This document shows positions 45,341 to 57,065 of a stretch of 64,000 nucleotides of DNA, in pieces. Made by a program: the position numbers and the translations under genes. Below the pieces are notes generated by a model that was not told where the DNA came from, did not search any database, and worked only from the letters and a program-made list of their open reading frames with translations. Numbering within the stretch: the stretch's first letter is position 1; each line of letters opens with the position of its first letter. The stretch is from Inia geoffrensis (lineage: Eukaryota > Chordata > Mammalia > Artiodactyla > Iniidae): the NCBI GenBank assembly GCA_036417435.1, contig CM070901.1:65034501-65098500 (forward strand), written 5' to 3'.

Positions 45341-45573
45341 TTTTTTTTTTTTTTTTTTTTTTTTGCGTTACGCGGACCTCTCACTGTTTTGGCCACTCCC
45401 GTTTTTTGGCCTCTCCCGTTGCGGAGCACAGGCTCCGCACGCGCAGGCTCAGTGGCCATGGCTCACGGGCCCAGCCGCTCCACGGCATGTGGGATCTTCC
45501 TGGACCAGGGCACGAACCCGCGTCCCCTGCATCGGCAGGCGGACTCTCAACCACTGCGCCACCAGGGAAGCCC
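45341..45573 (-). mobile_element. CHR SINE, short form with internal duplication, antisense
   Basis: Target duplication 'TGTTAAGCATTTT' at 45331 and 45574. Unlike the other copies it carries 'TTGGCCACTCCCGTTT' and 'TTGGCCTCTCCCGTT' in tandem (45389-45420), an extra ~19 bp. Confidence 0.94.
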
Positions 45574-45629
45574 TGTTAAGCATTTTGATTCGTACTTTCT
45601 TCTTCTCCTAGCAGTAGTCTTTGAAGAGA

Positions 45630-45960
45630 TGCTGATGTGATCAGATTTGCATTTTAGAAAGTTATCCTTAGCAGAGGCCTTGAGGAGAGTGGGCTGAAGC
45701 TAGGAGAGACAGGTGATAAGAACACTAAGAAGAGGATTATAATTCATGTAAAAAGTTCAATGAGACACACTAAGGGCTAGAAACTAGTGCACTTGGAATG
45801 GAAAGGAGGGAGCGAATTCCTGAGATAACTGGAAAATGGAGCAAAACAGGTTCAATTGGTGGGTTGCTTGGGGTTAAGAGAAGAGCAGGAGTCTAGGATG
45901 TCTCTCAGGCTTCTGACTTGGGGGACCGAGTGGCCAGCAGCTGGGACAGACAGTTCCGAA
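45630..45960 (-). mobile_element. L2 fragment, antisense
   Basis: 'TGATCAGATTTGCATTTTAG', 'TCTCTCAGGCTTCTGACTTG' match the same section of antisense L2 found at about 59.1-59.4 kb ('CAAGTTTCTGTCTTGAGCAA'). Confidence 0.6.
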
Positions 45961-47209
45961 GCAGGAGCACATTCTACAAGGAAGCTGTAATGTCCCTGTG
46001 GAATGTCTGTCTGGTTTAGCACATCCAGAATTTTAGAAGAGAGGTCAAAAGTAGATCTGGAGATGTGAGATATCTATGTATACTATATATAGATATATAG
46101 ATGTGCTTATTAATCTGAGGTCCTTATGATAACCCTGTTAGTGAGGAAAGAAGGAACAGAAGTATCTGCGTTGGAAATTCTTGTAACTGTTTGTAAGGAG
46201 TGGGTAAGATTCAGTCATAATTAGCATATCCTTTGTTTGAATGCAAATGTTGTTTCTAAAACTCCCCATTCTCAACGAGGCTAACACTTCCCTTGTTTCC
46301 AGCAGTAATTTGCTGGGCAAATCCTTTCTTCACTATTACCAGCAAAATTCTATTGCATATGTTCTATGAAACATGTGCTTCATATGCCAAGCTGACTCTA
46401 GTCCAAAGCAGCAGTGTTTGTGACTGAGCAGGACCGCCCTCTCAGTCCCCACTGGGCTCCCAGAACCCTCAGGGTATTTTCTATCTTTCTAACAATCACA
46501 CTCTTCTAGGGGAGACTGGCTGACTTGAACATATCTGAAGAATATCTGTTTAGTTCCTACAATGTCTCATTTGGCTTTGTGTTGCCAGAATACAGCATAG
46601 GGCCTGGCACGCAGTAGGTGCTCAAGAAGTGGTCACTGAAGGGAGAAAGTACTGACAGAGATACTTAACAAACGTCAGGCATTTGTAGTAAACTGCCTTT
46701 CTTTTCATTTCTCTCACCCTGTTTTACAGTCGACAAAACTCAGGTCTATTAAACAAAGCCCTCCCACCTCTGACTCACCAGTGAAACTTCTGACCCCTCC
46801 CTACAAAGTAATCAGGTGTAGTTTGCTCTAGATTGAGAGTAGGAGAGAATTGCTAAACTGAGGTTAAGTTGTATCGCTACCAAACTGTTTCAACTCTTAC
46901 TTTACCACAAAGTATAAAGCAACATTGAACACTACCTATCTCTCCCAAACATCATGTCCAAAACACCTTTTCCTAAATTCACAAATTTAGAAAGAATCAT
47001 GACAGATTGTTTAGGAGCTGGGGTGGGCTATTGGTGGGGAAGAGGTAGGGAATGCATAATTACTGCATAGCGCTTCTTTTCTCCCCCACTATTTTACTAG
47101 CAAGATGCTTGGTCTCCACAAATTACTTCCCCTACATTTACTTTAAACTTCTAGTCAAGGTGGACTTATTGGTCTCCTTATATCTTGAGTGTTTCATTTC
47201 GTGCTTGCT
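45961..47209. other. No gene assigned; MIR/L2 scraps
   Basis: A short L2/MIR end near 46595-46640 ('GGGCCTGGCACGCAGTAGGT') and a MIR-like scrap near 46715-46770. A TATA-rich patch at 46072-46105. Otherwise unassigned. Confidence 0.45.
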
Positions 47210-47700
47210 TTGTGTTTTGTTTTTATTGCGGGATAACATACGCATACAGAAATGCATAAGTCATGAGTGTCCAGCTGAATGAATTCTCACAGAGTGAATA
47301 CCCCCATGTGAGCAGCAACGTAGATCAAGGAATGGAGCACTACCAGTCCCCCAGTACCCCAGAGGCTTCTTCCGGTGCCTCATCCCGGTCACTACCCCTT
47401 CTGTCTTCCAAAGGTGATCACAACCACCATCGTGATCCTAACACCACGGATGTTGCCTCTTGGTATGTTATATAAATGGAATTGGATATAATATGTTCTC
47501 TTTTATGTCTGGTTTTTTTGCTCAAAACTATACATGTGAGGTTCATCCATGGTATTGCATTTAGAGTTGGTTCATGAATTTCATTGCTGTGTGGTATTAT
47601 ATAAACATACCACAGTATATGCATTCTTCTGATGACAGAAATTTGGGTTATTTGGAGATTTCGCCTTTCGCGAATTGTGCTTCTGTTGGCATTCTTGTCT
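47210..47700 (-). mobile_element. Old L1 3' region, antisense
   Basis: 'TGAATGAATTCTCACAGAGT', 'ATACCCCCATGTGAGCAGC', 'TATATAAATGGAATTGGATA', 'TGAGGTTCATCCATGGTATT' follow the old L1 3' layout. The 70- and 112-codon frames here are repeat. Confidence 0.8.
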
Positions 47701-47869
47701 GTGTTATTGTTTTTGGTCTTCCCTTTTCTTGAACTCCCCTCCCAGCCTGCCCCCACCCCCTCAGCTCTGCCCCGAAATACCTTAATTCCTAGCTCAGATT
47801 TACCTAATTACACTGGCTGTCAATGAGCTTCCCCATCCCCTCAAAGCTTCCACCTTTCTACTTTCTTAA

Positions 47870-48055
47870 AGTACATCTTATATGTCATGAAATGGTTCCT
47901 TATATTAAAACTGTTTATATATGTGAATTATTCCTATTAGACTGTAAGCTCCTGAGGGCAGAAAATGTCTCATTCTTCCTGTTATTTCCAAGTGCAGTGT
48001 CTTGCTTATAGTAGCAATTCAATAGAGATTCAGCTAGTGAATGAATGGATGAATT
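47870..48055 (+). mobile_element. L2 3' end, sense
   Basis: 'TTAGACTGTAAGCTCCTGAG', 'GGCAGAAAATGTCTCATTCT', 'AATGAATGGATGAATT' give the L2 3' UTR end. Confidence 0.75.
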
Positions 48056-49539
48056 AGGAAAATTTCTCCCTGACATGGCGATATTGAATCAATTTGATTA
48101 AATATGCCCCATTTTCATGATGGGCTGATCAGCAATAAGATCTATGGTCAAACTGTTAAGATATAGTTTTTTTTTTTTTTTTCCAATTCAACTGTAAGAG
48201 TCATATGGTCAATACTTAAAAATATCTAAGAATTATATTTTAAAAATCAGGAATTATGGTACTCTTGGATGAAAAATCTATAAATTATTTCATATGCCAC
48301 TCTGTAAATCCTTGGCCATATTGTTAAAAAAATATTTCTGTAGTTGGTATTCTTTCAACAAATAATTATTTTGTACTTACTATGTGCCAGGTGTCATGCT
48401 AGACCCACAATATGCTCTCTATTTATTTCACATATTAACAGAAAAAGGGTCAGAATATTCTTACTAAAGGGCTATTTTGAATTCTTTATTATGTCCATGA
48501 TTTAGCTTTGAGTAGCTTCTTTCAGACAAAGAAGCTCAGGACATATTATGCTGCACAGAATTAATTAAGATCAAGAGGCAAAGAGACAGAAAAAGAAGTG
48601 GAAATGTTGGTGTTTGGGGGATGTTAATCACTCACCAGTCTCTGTTTTGGCTTCTAAGCAATTAAGAACAGATGAGAAGCCAAATAGAGGCTGTGATATT
48701 GGCTTTTTAATTGCTTAGACTGGATTGGGGAGCACAACAAAACCTTCTGTGTCTCGCTCCCTAATGAATGTACCCACCCCAGTCCAGGCAGAGAAATTAG
48801 AAATGAGGAGGCCTTCCCCTCAGGTAAGGATCCAGCCACTGAGAACTAATCCCTCAGGGTCAGGAAGCAGAAAAAAAGCCCACTTCATTGAAGGCCAGGT
48901 TGGTTTTTAGTGATAAAGAGCAAGATAGGGTAGAGCTTGCTTTATAATTTTATTTTTTTGCTCTTGGGCTGTCAGTCTATCCCCAACCTCAGCAATTGGG
49001 TAATAATTCCTCTGATAATCGTGTTGATGTGTGGGTAGGGAGCAAAGGAAGGATGAAGGTGCTCACTCAAGTATTTCTCCCTTGTGGAGAGTGGACGAGA
49101 CGCCCCCTCCTCTCTTTGGAAACTTGAGACAGAGAGAGGAGACAAGGAAGAGAGATCAGGAGCATTGTTTTTTTCTCCTGAAATGTCAAAATCAAGACAG
49201 TTGAAAAATGCAGAAGTTCAGGGCAGAGCTGTAGAAACCTTTAACGTGCATTTAAGGCCAAATTTTGAAAGATACAGAAGGGAGTTAGTTTGTAGATAAA
49301 TGGGGAAGAAAAAGAAACGTTAGGAGATCCATATCACCACACTTTTTTGGTGGATGTCTACAGCCAGAAAATGTGAATTGAGAACTGAAGGGTTATGGGA
49401 AAAGCCAGAGTTGCAAAGGGCATCTACTCAGCTTTGTGATGAAGAAAAGGGGACATAGGAGGACACTGCACACACTCAGTGGGACAATGGCTGATGTAGT
49501 GGGCCTGTCTCAAATTTCAAGCTTAGTTCTGTTTTATTC
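48056..49539. other. No gene assigned; one short L2/MIR end
   Basis: 48345-48430 is an antisense L2/MIR end ('GTACTTACTATGTGCCAGG'). A T-run lies at 48167-48182. The rest, including frames at 48654-48910 and 49084-49299, is unassigned. Confidence 0.45.

Positions 49540-49567
<28 letters not shown>
49540..49567. repeat. Poly(T) run, 28 bases
   Basis: Uninterrupted T-run without a SINE or L1 body attached on either side that I can recognise. Confidence 0.9.
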
Positions 49568-49570
<3 letters not shown>

Positions 49571-50476
49571 GCAGACAAAGATGTACCAATCAAGCCTATC
49601 TTGACACAAAGAGCTGGCAATGTCTAATTGGAGCTGTGTCTCTATAAGAAAAATCTTGTGAAAAGAAAATCTGTTGTGTTTTTTCCACTTTTCATTCTTC
49701 CAATACTGCATCTTTTATCTTTTAGTAAAAACTTTATCTTCTTTAAATTAAACTCTGTTTGCTTTTTAAATTATTGAAGAGGTTGGATTCTACTTTTAAT
49801 TTCTTGATTTTAATGACTAGATACCAAAAACTGATCTGAATTATAATTCTAAAATATTTACCAATGCATTGAGAAGTGCAACATAACATGGCATGAAGAA
49901 GCCTAGATATTTGGCATAAGTAGCTATCGGGAATGGGATCTCAGTACAAGAACCATTTCTTATCCACACCTTTGAAGGTGTTCACTGAATCTACTGATGC
50001 TAGAGCTGATTGAGGGCCCTACCATCCTCTCTCCTGTTTTCTTGCCTTTTATAGCCTTCCTTCTAATACCAAATCCTGCAGTGATGTCTCAGTCCTAATT
50101 CTGCCTGATTTCACACTCTCTGGAATATTTTCATGGAGAATTCAGTTTTTACAGGGCCCTTTAGCATGAAGAAGGGGGACTTGCAGCTCCTCAATTTAGA
50201 AAGACGCATAATTAAGGAAAAAGGTAATGTCAGACAGCAGAGTCAAAAACACTTTAGTGCCCAATATTAATGATAAGATAGCAGTTCACAGAGGACCAGG
50301 GTAATCCATAACCCTAGGAAATGGATAGACCTATGAGCACGTTTGAATTATCTCTGACAATTGGAGGACTGGCAAAAATTCTCTGTTCTGTACAATGCTC
50401 TGATTGAGGTCAGTACAATCTTGATTTTTGAAGAAAATCTCCTGATTTTTCTAAGCAAACATATGTAAAATAACAT
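49568..50476. other. No gene or named repeat
   Basis: Unassigned. The section right of the T-run could be an old minus-strand retrocopy body (see findings). Confidence 0.35.
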
Positions 50477-50490
50477 CAAAGTATTTATTT

Positions 50491-50683
50491 TTTAAATCAA
50501 TGCTGTAAATCAACTATTTATTTAAAATTTTAAAATAAATAGTTGATTTACAGTGTTGTGTTCATTTCTGCTATACAGCAAAGTGACTCAGTTATACATA
50601 TATATTCTTTTTCATATTCTTTTCCATTATGGTTTATCACAGGATATTGAATATAGTTCCCTGTGCTATACAGTAGGACATTG
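50491..50683 (-). mobile_element. Short L1 tail with terminal fold-back, antisense
   Basis: Bracketed by CAAAGTATTTATTT at 50477 and 50684. The L1 3' UTR ('AGTTGATTTACAGTGTTGTG', 'GTGCTATACAGTAGGACATT') is preceded by an inverted copy of its own last ~20 bases. The 19-base arms at 50505-50523 and 50533-50551 are perfectly complementary with a 9-base loop. Confidence 0.88.
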
Positions 50684-50849
50684 CAAAGTATTTATTTCAA
50701 ATGAAATGAGAAATAAAATGAGATATAGCATTGAAGGCAATTGTGTATGTAAAAAGTAAAATATACTGACATTGGTTAAATTACAAAAAAGTGATGAAAT
50801 ACAAATGTGACTGTGAAGGCATTTATGGTCGACAGAGTCCCTCACCTAG

Positions 50850-51000
50850 GTGATCTCACTTGTGGTTTATGACACAGGGCAGGGATTGCTATCAGATTTT
50901 TTCCAGTTGAGGTTATAGGTTCAATGGGATTCAGTGCCTTGCTTAACATCACATGACTTATATGGGGCATAATTATGACCAGAACACAGACTTTGGTTCC
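50850..51000 (-). mobile_element. MIR fragment, antisense
   Basis: 'TTCAGTGCCTTGCTTAACAT', 'CACATGACTTATATGGGGCA', 'CCAGAACACAGACTTTGG' follow the reverse MIR core. Confidence 0.6.
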
Positions 51001-51206
51001 CTACCCTAGAGTTCTCTGATACATATGAGGTTGCAGGCTAGGAATCTGCTCCAGCTTCAAGGCTCTGGGCAAGATGCTACTCAGCTCCACCTGGGTGTTG
51101 TGTAATTGAGTCATTGATCCTAAATCAGAGATTTTTAGGAAAGGGGATGCAACATGATTTCTTTGTGTCTTGGGTGTAAAAATCTTTTCTCATATCTGAC
51201 AGCTAT

Positions 51207-51207
<1 letters not shown>

Positions 51208-51237
<30 letters not shown>
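51208..51237. repeat. Poly(T) run, 30 bases
   Basis: Uninterrupted T-run followed by non-repeat sequence. Confidence 0.9.
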
Positions 51238-51238
<1 letters not shown>

Positions 51239-51514
51239 TCCTGCTGAAATTTAAAACCAGCTTCTGTTGTTCTCTCCCTTGAAGCACAAAGCCAGTTTTG
51301 GTCACATTCTGTTTGGTTTCCTAAATGGTAGTCAATTCTATTTTGAACAGTATTCCTAATTCTTGAATTAGGTGGCCCTGCTCCAAGTTGATTTCCTAAC
51401 AATGATACAAGTAAAATCCCATTGCAACCAATATCAGTATAACAATTTATGCTGTTTAAAAAATATTTATTGACGTGGGATCAGGAGAGTGGACAGTGAA
51501 TTTGTTCCTTCTTA
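51238..51514. other. No gene or named repeat
   Basis: Unassigned; may be the body of a minus-strand retrocopy whose tail is the T-run. Confidence 0.35.
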
Positions 51515-51660
51515 CAGCAAATTATTTAAACACTCTTACCCTCCCCTTCCTCATCTAAGAAATGGAGATAATCATGCATATTCTGTTGGCCTCACTGAGA
51601 TATGAAAAGCAAGTGAGGTCAAGCATGAACCACTCTGTATATTGTAAGGAGCTATAAAAA
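51515..51660 (+). mobile_element. MIR fragment, sense
   Basis: 'CCTTCCTCATCTAAGAAATG', 'GAGATAATCATGCATATTCT', 'TTGTAAGGAGCTATAAA'. Confidence 0.6.
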
Positions 51661-51789
51661 TGAAAGGTTTCCATCTAATATAATGCAGTTCTTGCATGTC
51701 TCGGTGAAAAGGTGTTTTTTGAGAGTCTAGGTTAGATAGCAGTTTTCTAAATTTTTGTTGCTAATGAGAAACAGGAAGGTGGAGGAGAA

Positions 51790-51985
51790 AGGGCATGAGC
51801 TCTGGATCAGTCAGACCAGTGTGACTCTGGCTCTGTCACTTCCTATCTGCATGACCTTGGAGAAATTAGAGTCACTCTGGTCCACATCTCTTCACCTGTA
51901 ACATCAGGATAATATGCCTCAGGACTGTTGTGAGGAATAAATGAATATAAATGACACTGAATGAAAGGTAGCACTTGTTACCATC
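51790..51985 (+). mobile_element. MIR SINE, sense
   Basis: 'GAGCTCTGGATCAGTCAGAC', 'GGCTCTGTCACTTCCTATCT', 'GCATGACCTTGGAGAAATT', 'GGACTGTTGTGAGGAATAAA'. Confidence 0.85.
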
Positions 51986-52834
51986 ATGTTTTATAACCCT
52001 GGTTTTCCTATAATATTATTGTGCAAGCATTGCTAATGTAGATCAAAACTGATTCTTTACAAAAGAAATTCTGTAAAAAATGCCATTTCTGGGCCTAGGT
52101 CTTTAGATCATGGGGTCCTTCCTCTCCATTCTCTCTCTCCAGCCCACCTTTTTGAACTTACTCCAATTATGTAGAGGAGGACAGTGCCCTGGAGCAACCG
52201 AGTTGAAGGAAACTTTGATCCATGAATGGATACAAGGAATGTCGTAGCCCACCAACTTGGAACGTTCACCTCTATGGTTCTGTGAGAAACATGCACTTCT
52301 CTCTGCACTTTTGTTGTATCCCTTTGTTAGAGTCTAACTAGAAAAAAGGAAAATTTCTCACCAAGTTTAAATTAGTGTAATAAAGATGCTATTATCTAGA
52401 TAAATTTTTTATATGTAGCTAACTCTTGAGAAACATATTGTGGGCAAGTTGTTAACTCAGTATTTTAAAAACGTTTTATTAATTAGTTAATTTTAGCATT
52501 CTTTGATGTACATATATATTCATTGTTCTAAAGCTATACTTATGGCTTTTTGAATGTAGAAAAATTGTAGCCCACAAGTGATGGAGCCATAAGGCTGTCT
52601 TCACATAACAACATTTCTACCAGCGGAAAGCAATCATCTTGGTTTTGACAGCTTATGTAGAAGTGACTAAAATCTCTGGATACCTAGATTTCTTATATTA
52701 TTTTCCATTAAAAATTGGTCCATCTGAGTTATGTAGAATAACTTTTTCTATGTTAGCTCTGCACTGGATAAAAAGTTCAAGTTTTAAGCGATAGGAAAAT
52801 TGTGAATTTTCTTTGAATTAATACATTCAATTAT
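51986..52834. other. No gene or repeat assigned
   Basis: Unassigned AT-rich sequence. Confidence 0.4.
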
Positions 52835-52915
52835 TCAACTAATATCTATCAGATTCCTATTATTCACCAGGCACTCTGCTAGGTAATGAGGATAAAAAAG
52901 ATGAATTTGACATGT
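52835..52915 (-). mobile_element. L2 3'-end fragment, antisense
   Basis: 'TATTATTCACCAGGCACTCT', 'GCTAGGTAATGAGGATAAAA', 'AGATGAATTTGACATG'. Confidence 0.65.
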
Positions 52916-53099
52916 TCTCTCTACACTACAGCTTCACCACAGCAAAGGTGTGTCCTAATTCCACCCAAAATATTCCCCAACATTGGGGGAGTTTCTGTAT
53001 GCCACAGTGCCTTCCACAGAGTGCATGTTTAATCAATATTTGAGAAATAAATAACGGAGAAACAAATTGAGGAAGAGCAGAGGGTGCAGAAGGCTTACT

Positions 53100-53280
53100 G
53101 TGGTAGACACTAGACATGAAAATTCCTGTCTATTAGCTCATTTAATTTACATATCAATTCCATGAAACAGATCCTAATATTCACATTTTACATGTGAAAA
53201 AACTGAGGTCAGAAAGGATGACTTCCAAATTACACAGCTAATGAGTGATGGAGTTAATATTTGAACCTGGACCTAACACC
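53100..53280 (-). mobile_element. MIR SINE, antisense
   Basis: 'TATTAGCTCATTTAATTTAC', 'GTGAAAAAACTGAGGTCAGA', 'TTACACAGCTAATGAGTGAT', 'ATTTGAACCTGGACCTAACA'. Confidence 0.85.
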
Positions 53281-53790
53281 AAAGCGGAACGACTGGCCCC
53301 TTCTCCCCACCAGCATGGCCTTGCTAAAGTCCAGGAATGAATAGCAGAAGTTCCCTTTCCCTTTAAAGTCAAAACAAGGCTGTTCTCCTTTCTTTGGATC
53401 ACTGTTCTGTAACTTACTTTCTTAGACTGCAACAGATTCATTTCCTATAGGGTACCCATGTTTCTCACCATGCTTAGTAATCAAAGAAGCACTGTTTTGA
53501 AAATAACTGGGCACTGTCTGTTAGCAGTCTCTTCCTGTGATCCTGTTAGCTCTCCTCTCCTCCATTTCCCAGTGCTGCTTTTCTTTCTTTTTTTTTTTAG
53601 AGGCTATATTATACATGACCCGATGTATAAGCAGAGGACACCTATAACAAGCTGCCTTAGAGTATGGCTTAGAATTCAGATTCTTCCTTAGTAAGTTGAG
53701 ATCATTTTGCACCTTCCCTCTCCTTATTTCAGCCATTTTTGCGTAGTGTTCTCGGCTATAACTGGCCAAAGACCCCTATACATTTGCATA
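53281..53790. other. No gene or repeat assigned
   Basis: Unassigned. Small frames on both strands without features. Confidence 0.4.
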
Positions 53791-53810
53791 TTACAAAAAA
53801 TAATCGTTTT

Positions 53811-54026
53811 GGGCTTCCCTGGTGGCATAGTGGTTGAGAGTCCGCCTGCCGATGCAGGGGTGCGGGTTCGTGCCCTGGTCCGGGAAGATCCCACATGCCG
53901 CGGAGCAGCTGGGCCCGTGAGCCATGGCCGCTGAGCCTGCGCGTCTGGAGCCTGTGCTCCACAACGGGAGAGGCCACAACAGCGAGAGGCCCGCATACCG
54001 CAAAAAAAAAAAAAAAAAAAAAAAAA
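53811..54026 (+). mobile_element. CHR SINE, short form, sense
   Basis: Starts 'GGGCTTCCCTGGTGGCAT' and ends in a ~25-base A-tail. Left flank 'AAAAAATAATCGTTTT' resembles right 'AAAAAATAGTTTT' with a 3-base gap, an imperfect duplication. Lacks the ACAC before box B ('GGGGTGCGGGTTCGTGCCC'), a small deletion relative to the other copies. Confidence 0.93.
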
Positions 54027-55438
54027 TAGTTTTATTGACATGTAATTCACATACCATAAAATTCATCCTTTAAAATTGTATAATTCAGTGATTTTTAGTA
54101 TATTCACAGAGTTGTGAAACCATCACTACTATTGCATTTCAGAACATTTTCATCAATCCAAAAAGAAACCTTATCCGTTAGCAGTCACACACCATCGTTT
54201 CCTTCTCCACCTCCGTTCCCTTCGCACCCACCTCCCAGCCCCCAGTCCACCAGTATGTAATCTATTTTCTATCACTACATATATAATATGGTATGTGGTC
54301 TTTGGTGCTTTGGTGACGGGTTTCTTCAGCTTAGCGTAATGTTCCATACATGTTGTACCATGACTCAGCACTTCATTCCTTTAAATGGCCAAATAATATT
54401 TCATTTTGTGGATGTACCACATTTTGTTTATCCACACTTCCATTGATGGATATTTGAATTGTTTTCATTTTTTGGTTATTATGCATAATGCTGCTATAAT
54501 ATTTGTATACAAGTTTTTAGTGGACATATGTTTCCTTTGGGCATATATCTAATATATAGGTATTACATATTATCTATGTATCAGGACTGTACTTGCTAGA
54601 TCATATGGTAACCCCTATATTTAAACTTTTCAGGAAGAGCCCAACTGTTTTCCAAAGTGGCTGCACCATTAATCATCCTACCAGCTATATATGAAGGTTC
54701 TTAAAAATTTCTGTAGGTTCTGGGAGACACGTGTTATTGTCTGTGTTTGTTTAGTCAAACCAGGGGGTGTGAAGTGGATCTAATTGTGGGTTTGATTTGC
54801 ATTTCTCTAGTGATTAATGGTGTTAAGCATTTTATGTTTTTATTGGCCATTTGTTTATTTCTGGAGAAATGTTTGTTTAAATCCTGTGCTCAATCTTTTC
54901 TCTTAATTATATCCTTTGACATACAAATTTAAATTTAATGTAATTTTTGAAATAGTTGAATTTTGCGTCATTTACTATTTTGTTTCTCTTTATCCTCTCT
55001 TTTTATTTCTCTTTTACTTATTTCCTTCTTTGTTTAAACTAATTGTATATTTATGTGATATTTTATTTCTTTTATTGACTTACTAACTAAACCTGTTTTA
55101 GTTTTTAGTTTTTGCTCTATTATTTACAATCTCATCTTTAGCTTATCATACTCTAATTTCAAATATATTATACCAGGTAACATATAATGTAAAAACTGCA
55201 ATATTGCCTTATTCCCCCACTAATTTTTGTTATTATTTTCACACTTCTTACTTTTGAATATGTCATAAACTCCAAAATATATATGTTTTAAATAATCAAT
55301 TATTATTTGAAAAAATTGAACACTTTTCAGTGTTTTGTATTTACCCACACACCCACCATTTCTGGCATTCTTCATTTCCTTTTGAGTAGATAAGAGTTTC
55401 TATCTGGTATCATTTTCTTTTGGAACTTTAACATTCTT

Positions 55439-55889
55439 CTTTTTTAAATTAATTTTTATTGGAGTATAGTTGCTTTACTATGTTGTATTAATTCCTGCTG
55501 TACAGCAAAGTGAATCAGTTATACATGCACATATATCCACTCTTTTTAGATTTCCTTCCCATTTAGGTCACCACAGAGCACTGAGTAGAGTTCCCTGTGC
55601 TATATAGTAGGATCTCATTAGTTATCTGTTTTATACATAGGAGTGTATATATGTCAACCCCAATCTCCCCATTTGTTCCATCCCCCCTTCCCCCTTTGGC
55701 AACCATACGTTTGTTCTCTACATCTGTGACTCTATTTCTGCTTTGCAAATAAGTTCATCTGTACCATTGTTCTAGATTCCACATTTAAGTGATATTATAC
55801 GATATTTGTTTTTCTTTTTCTGACTTACTTCACTCTGTATGACACTCTCTAGGTCCATCAACGTCTCTGCAAATGCACTATTTCAGAAC
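55439..55889 (-). mobile_element. Younger L1 3' end nested in the old L1
   Basis: 'TTTTATTGGAGTATAGTTGC', 'GAGCACTGAGTAGAGTTCCC', 'GTTCTCTACATCTGTGACTC', ending 'GTCTCTGCAAATGCACTATT'. Flanks 'AACTTTAACATTCTT' and 'AACTTTGTTTAACATTCTT' approximate the target duplication. Confidence 0.88.
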
Positions 55890-55980
55890 TTTGTTTAACA
55901 TTCTTTCTTAACATTTTTGTATTGCTGATCTGAAGTGAGGAATTCTTTCAGATTTGTTTGAAAAGATCTTCACTTTCATC

Positions 55981-57065
55981 TTTAAAAAAATTTGTATTGG
56001 AGTATAGTTGATTTACTATGTTGTGTTAGTTTCAGGTGTTATACATATACATATATCAACTCTTTTTTAGATTCTTTTCCCATATAGACCATTACAGAGT
56101 ATTGAGTAGAATCCCCTGTGCTACACAGCAGGTTCTTATTAGTTGTCTATTTTATATATAGTAGTGTGTATATGTCAATCCCAATCTCCCAGTTTATCCC
56201 TCCCTCCCTTACCCCTGGTAACCATACGTTTGTTTTCTACATCTGTAACTCTATTTCTGTTTTGTAGATAACTTCGTTTTGTTTGTATCCATTTTTTAGA
56301 TTCCACATGTAAGCAATATCATATGATATTTGTCTTTCTCTGTCTGACTTACTTCACTCAGTATGACAATCTCTAGGTCCACCCATGTTGCTGCAAGTAG
56401 CACTATTTCATTCTTTTTTTATGGCTCAGTAATATTCCATTGTGTATGTGTAGCACACTTTCTTTATCCATTCCTCTGTTGATGAACATTTAGGTTGCTT
56501 CCATGTCCTGGCTATTGTAAATGGTGTTGCAGTGAACATTGAGGTGCATGTATCCTTTAGAATTGTGGTTTTCTCCAGGTATATGCCCAGGAGCAGGACC
56601 ATATACCTGGATCATATGGTAGCTCTATTTTTAGTTTTTGCAGGAACCTCCATACTGTTCTCCACGGAGGCTGTACCAATTTACATTCCCACCAACAGTG
56701 TAGGAGGGTTCTCTTTTCTCCACACCCTCTCCAGCATTTCTCATATGTAGATTTTTTGATGATGGCCATTCTGACTGGTGTGAGGTGATACCTCACTGTA
56801 GTTTTGATTTGTATTTCTCTAAAAATTAGTGATGTTTAGCATCTTTTCATGTTCTTTTTAGCCATCTGTATGTCTTCTTTGGAGAAATGTCCATTTAGCT
56901 CTTCCACCAATTTTTTGATTATGCTGTTTGTTTTTTTTTTGATATTGAGCTCCACTAACTGTGTGTATATATTAGAGATTAATCCCTTGTTGATTGCTTT
57001 GTTTGCAAATATGTTCTGAGGGTTGTCCTTTCATTTTGTTTATGGTTCCCTTTTCTGTGCAAAAT
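55981..57065 (-). mobile_element. Second younger L1 3' end nested in the old L1
   Basis: Starts after 'CTTTCATCTTTAAAAAAA', with 'GTATTGGAGTATAGTTGATT', 'GGCTATTGTAAATGGTGTTG', 'ACATTCCCACCAACAGTGTA', to 'TATGGTTCCCTTTTCTGTGC'. The host L1 resumes with 'CTTTCATTTTTGAAGG'. The frame at 56557-56796 (-) is the ORF2 Cys-rich end ('[19 protein letters not shown]'). Confidence 0.9.

Larger units (their letters stand above)
42955..45600 (-). mobile_element. Old L1 ORF2 3' region, antisense, carrying younger insertions
   Basis: Left part 42955-43446 ('ATATTCATATGGTCCAGCA', 'TATTAAAGGATATTTATGT') and right part 45020-45600 ('CAGTTTACATTCCCACTGGC', 'ATATGCATTTCTCTTATTAT', 'CATATCCTTTGCCCATTTTT') are consecutive sections of one decayed L1. 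It is invaded by the composite L1 and then by a SINE. Confidence 0.7.
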
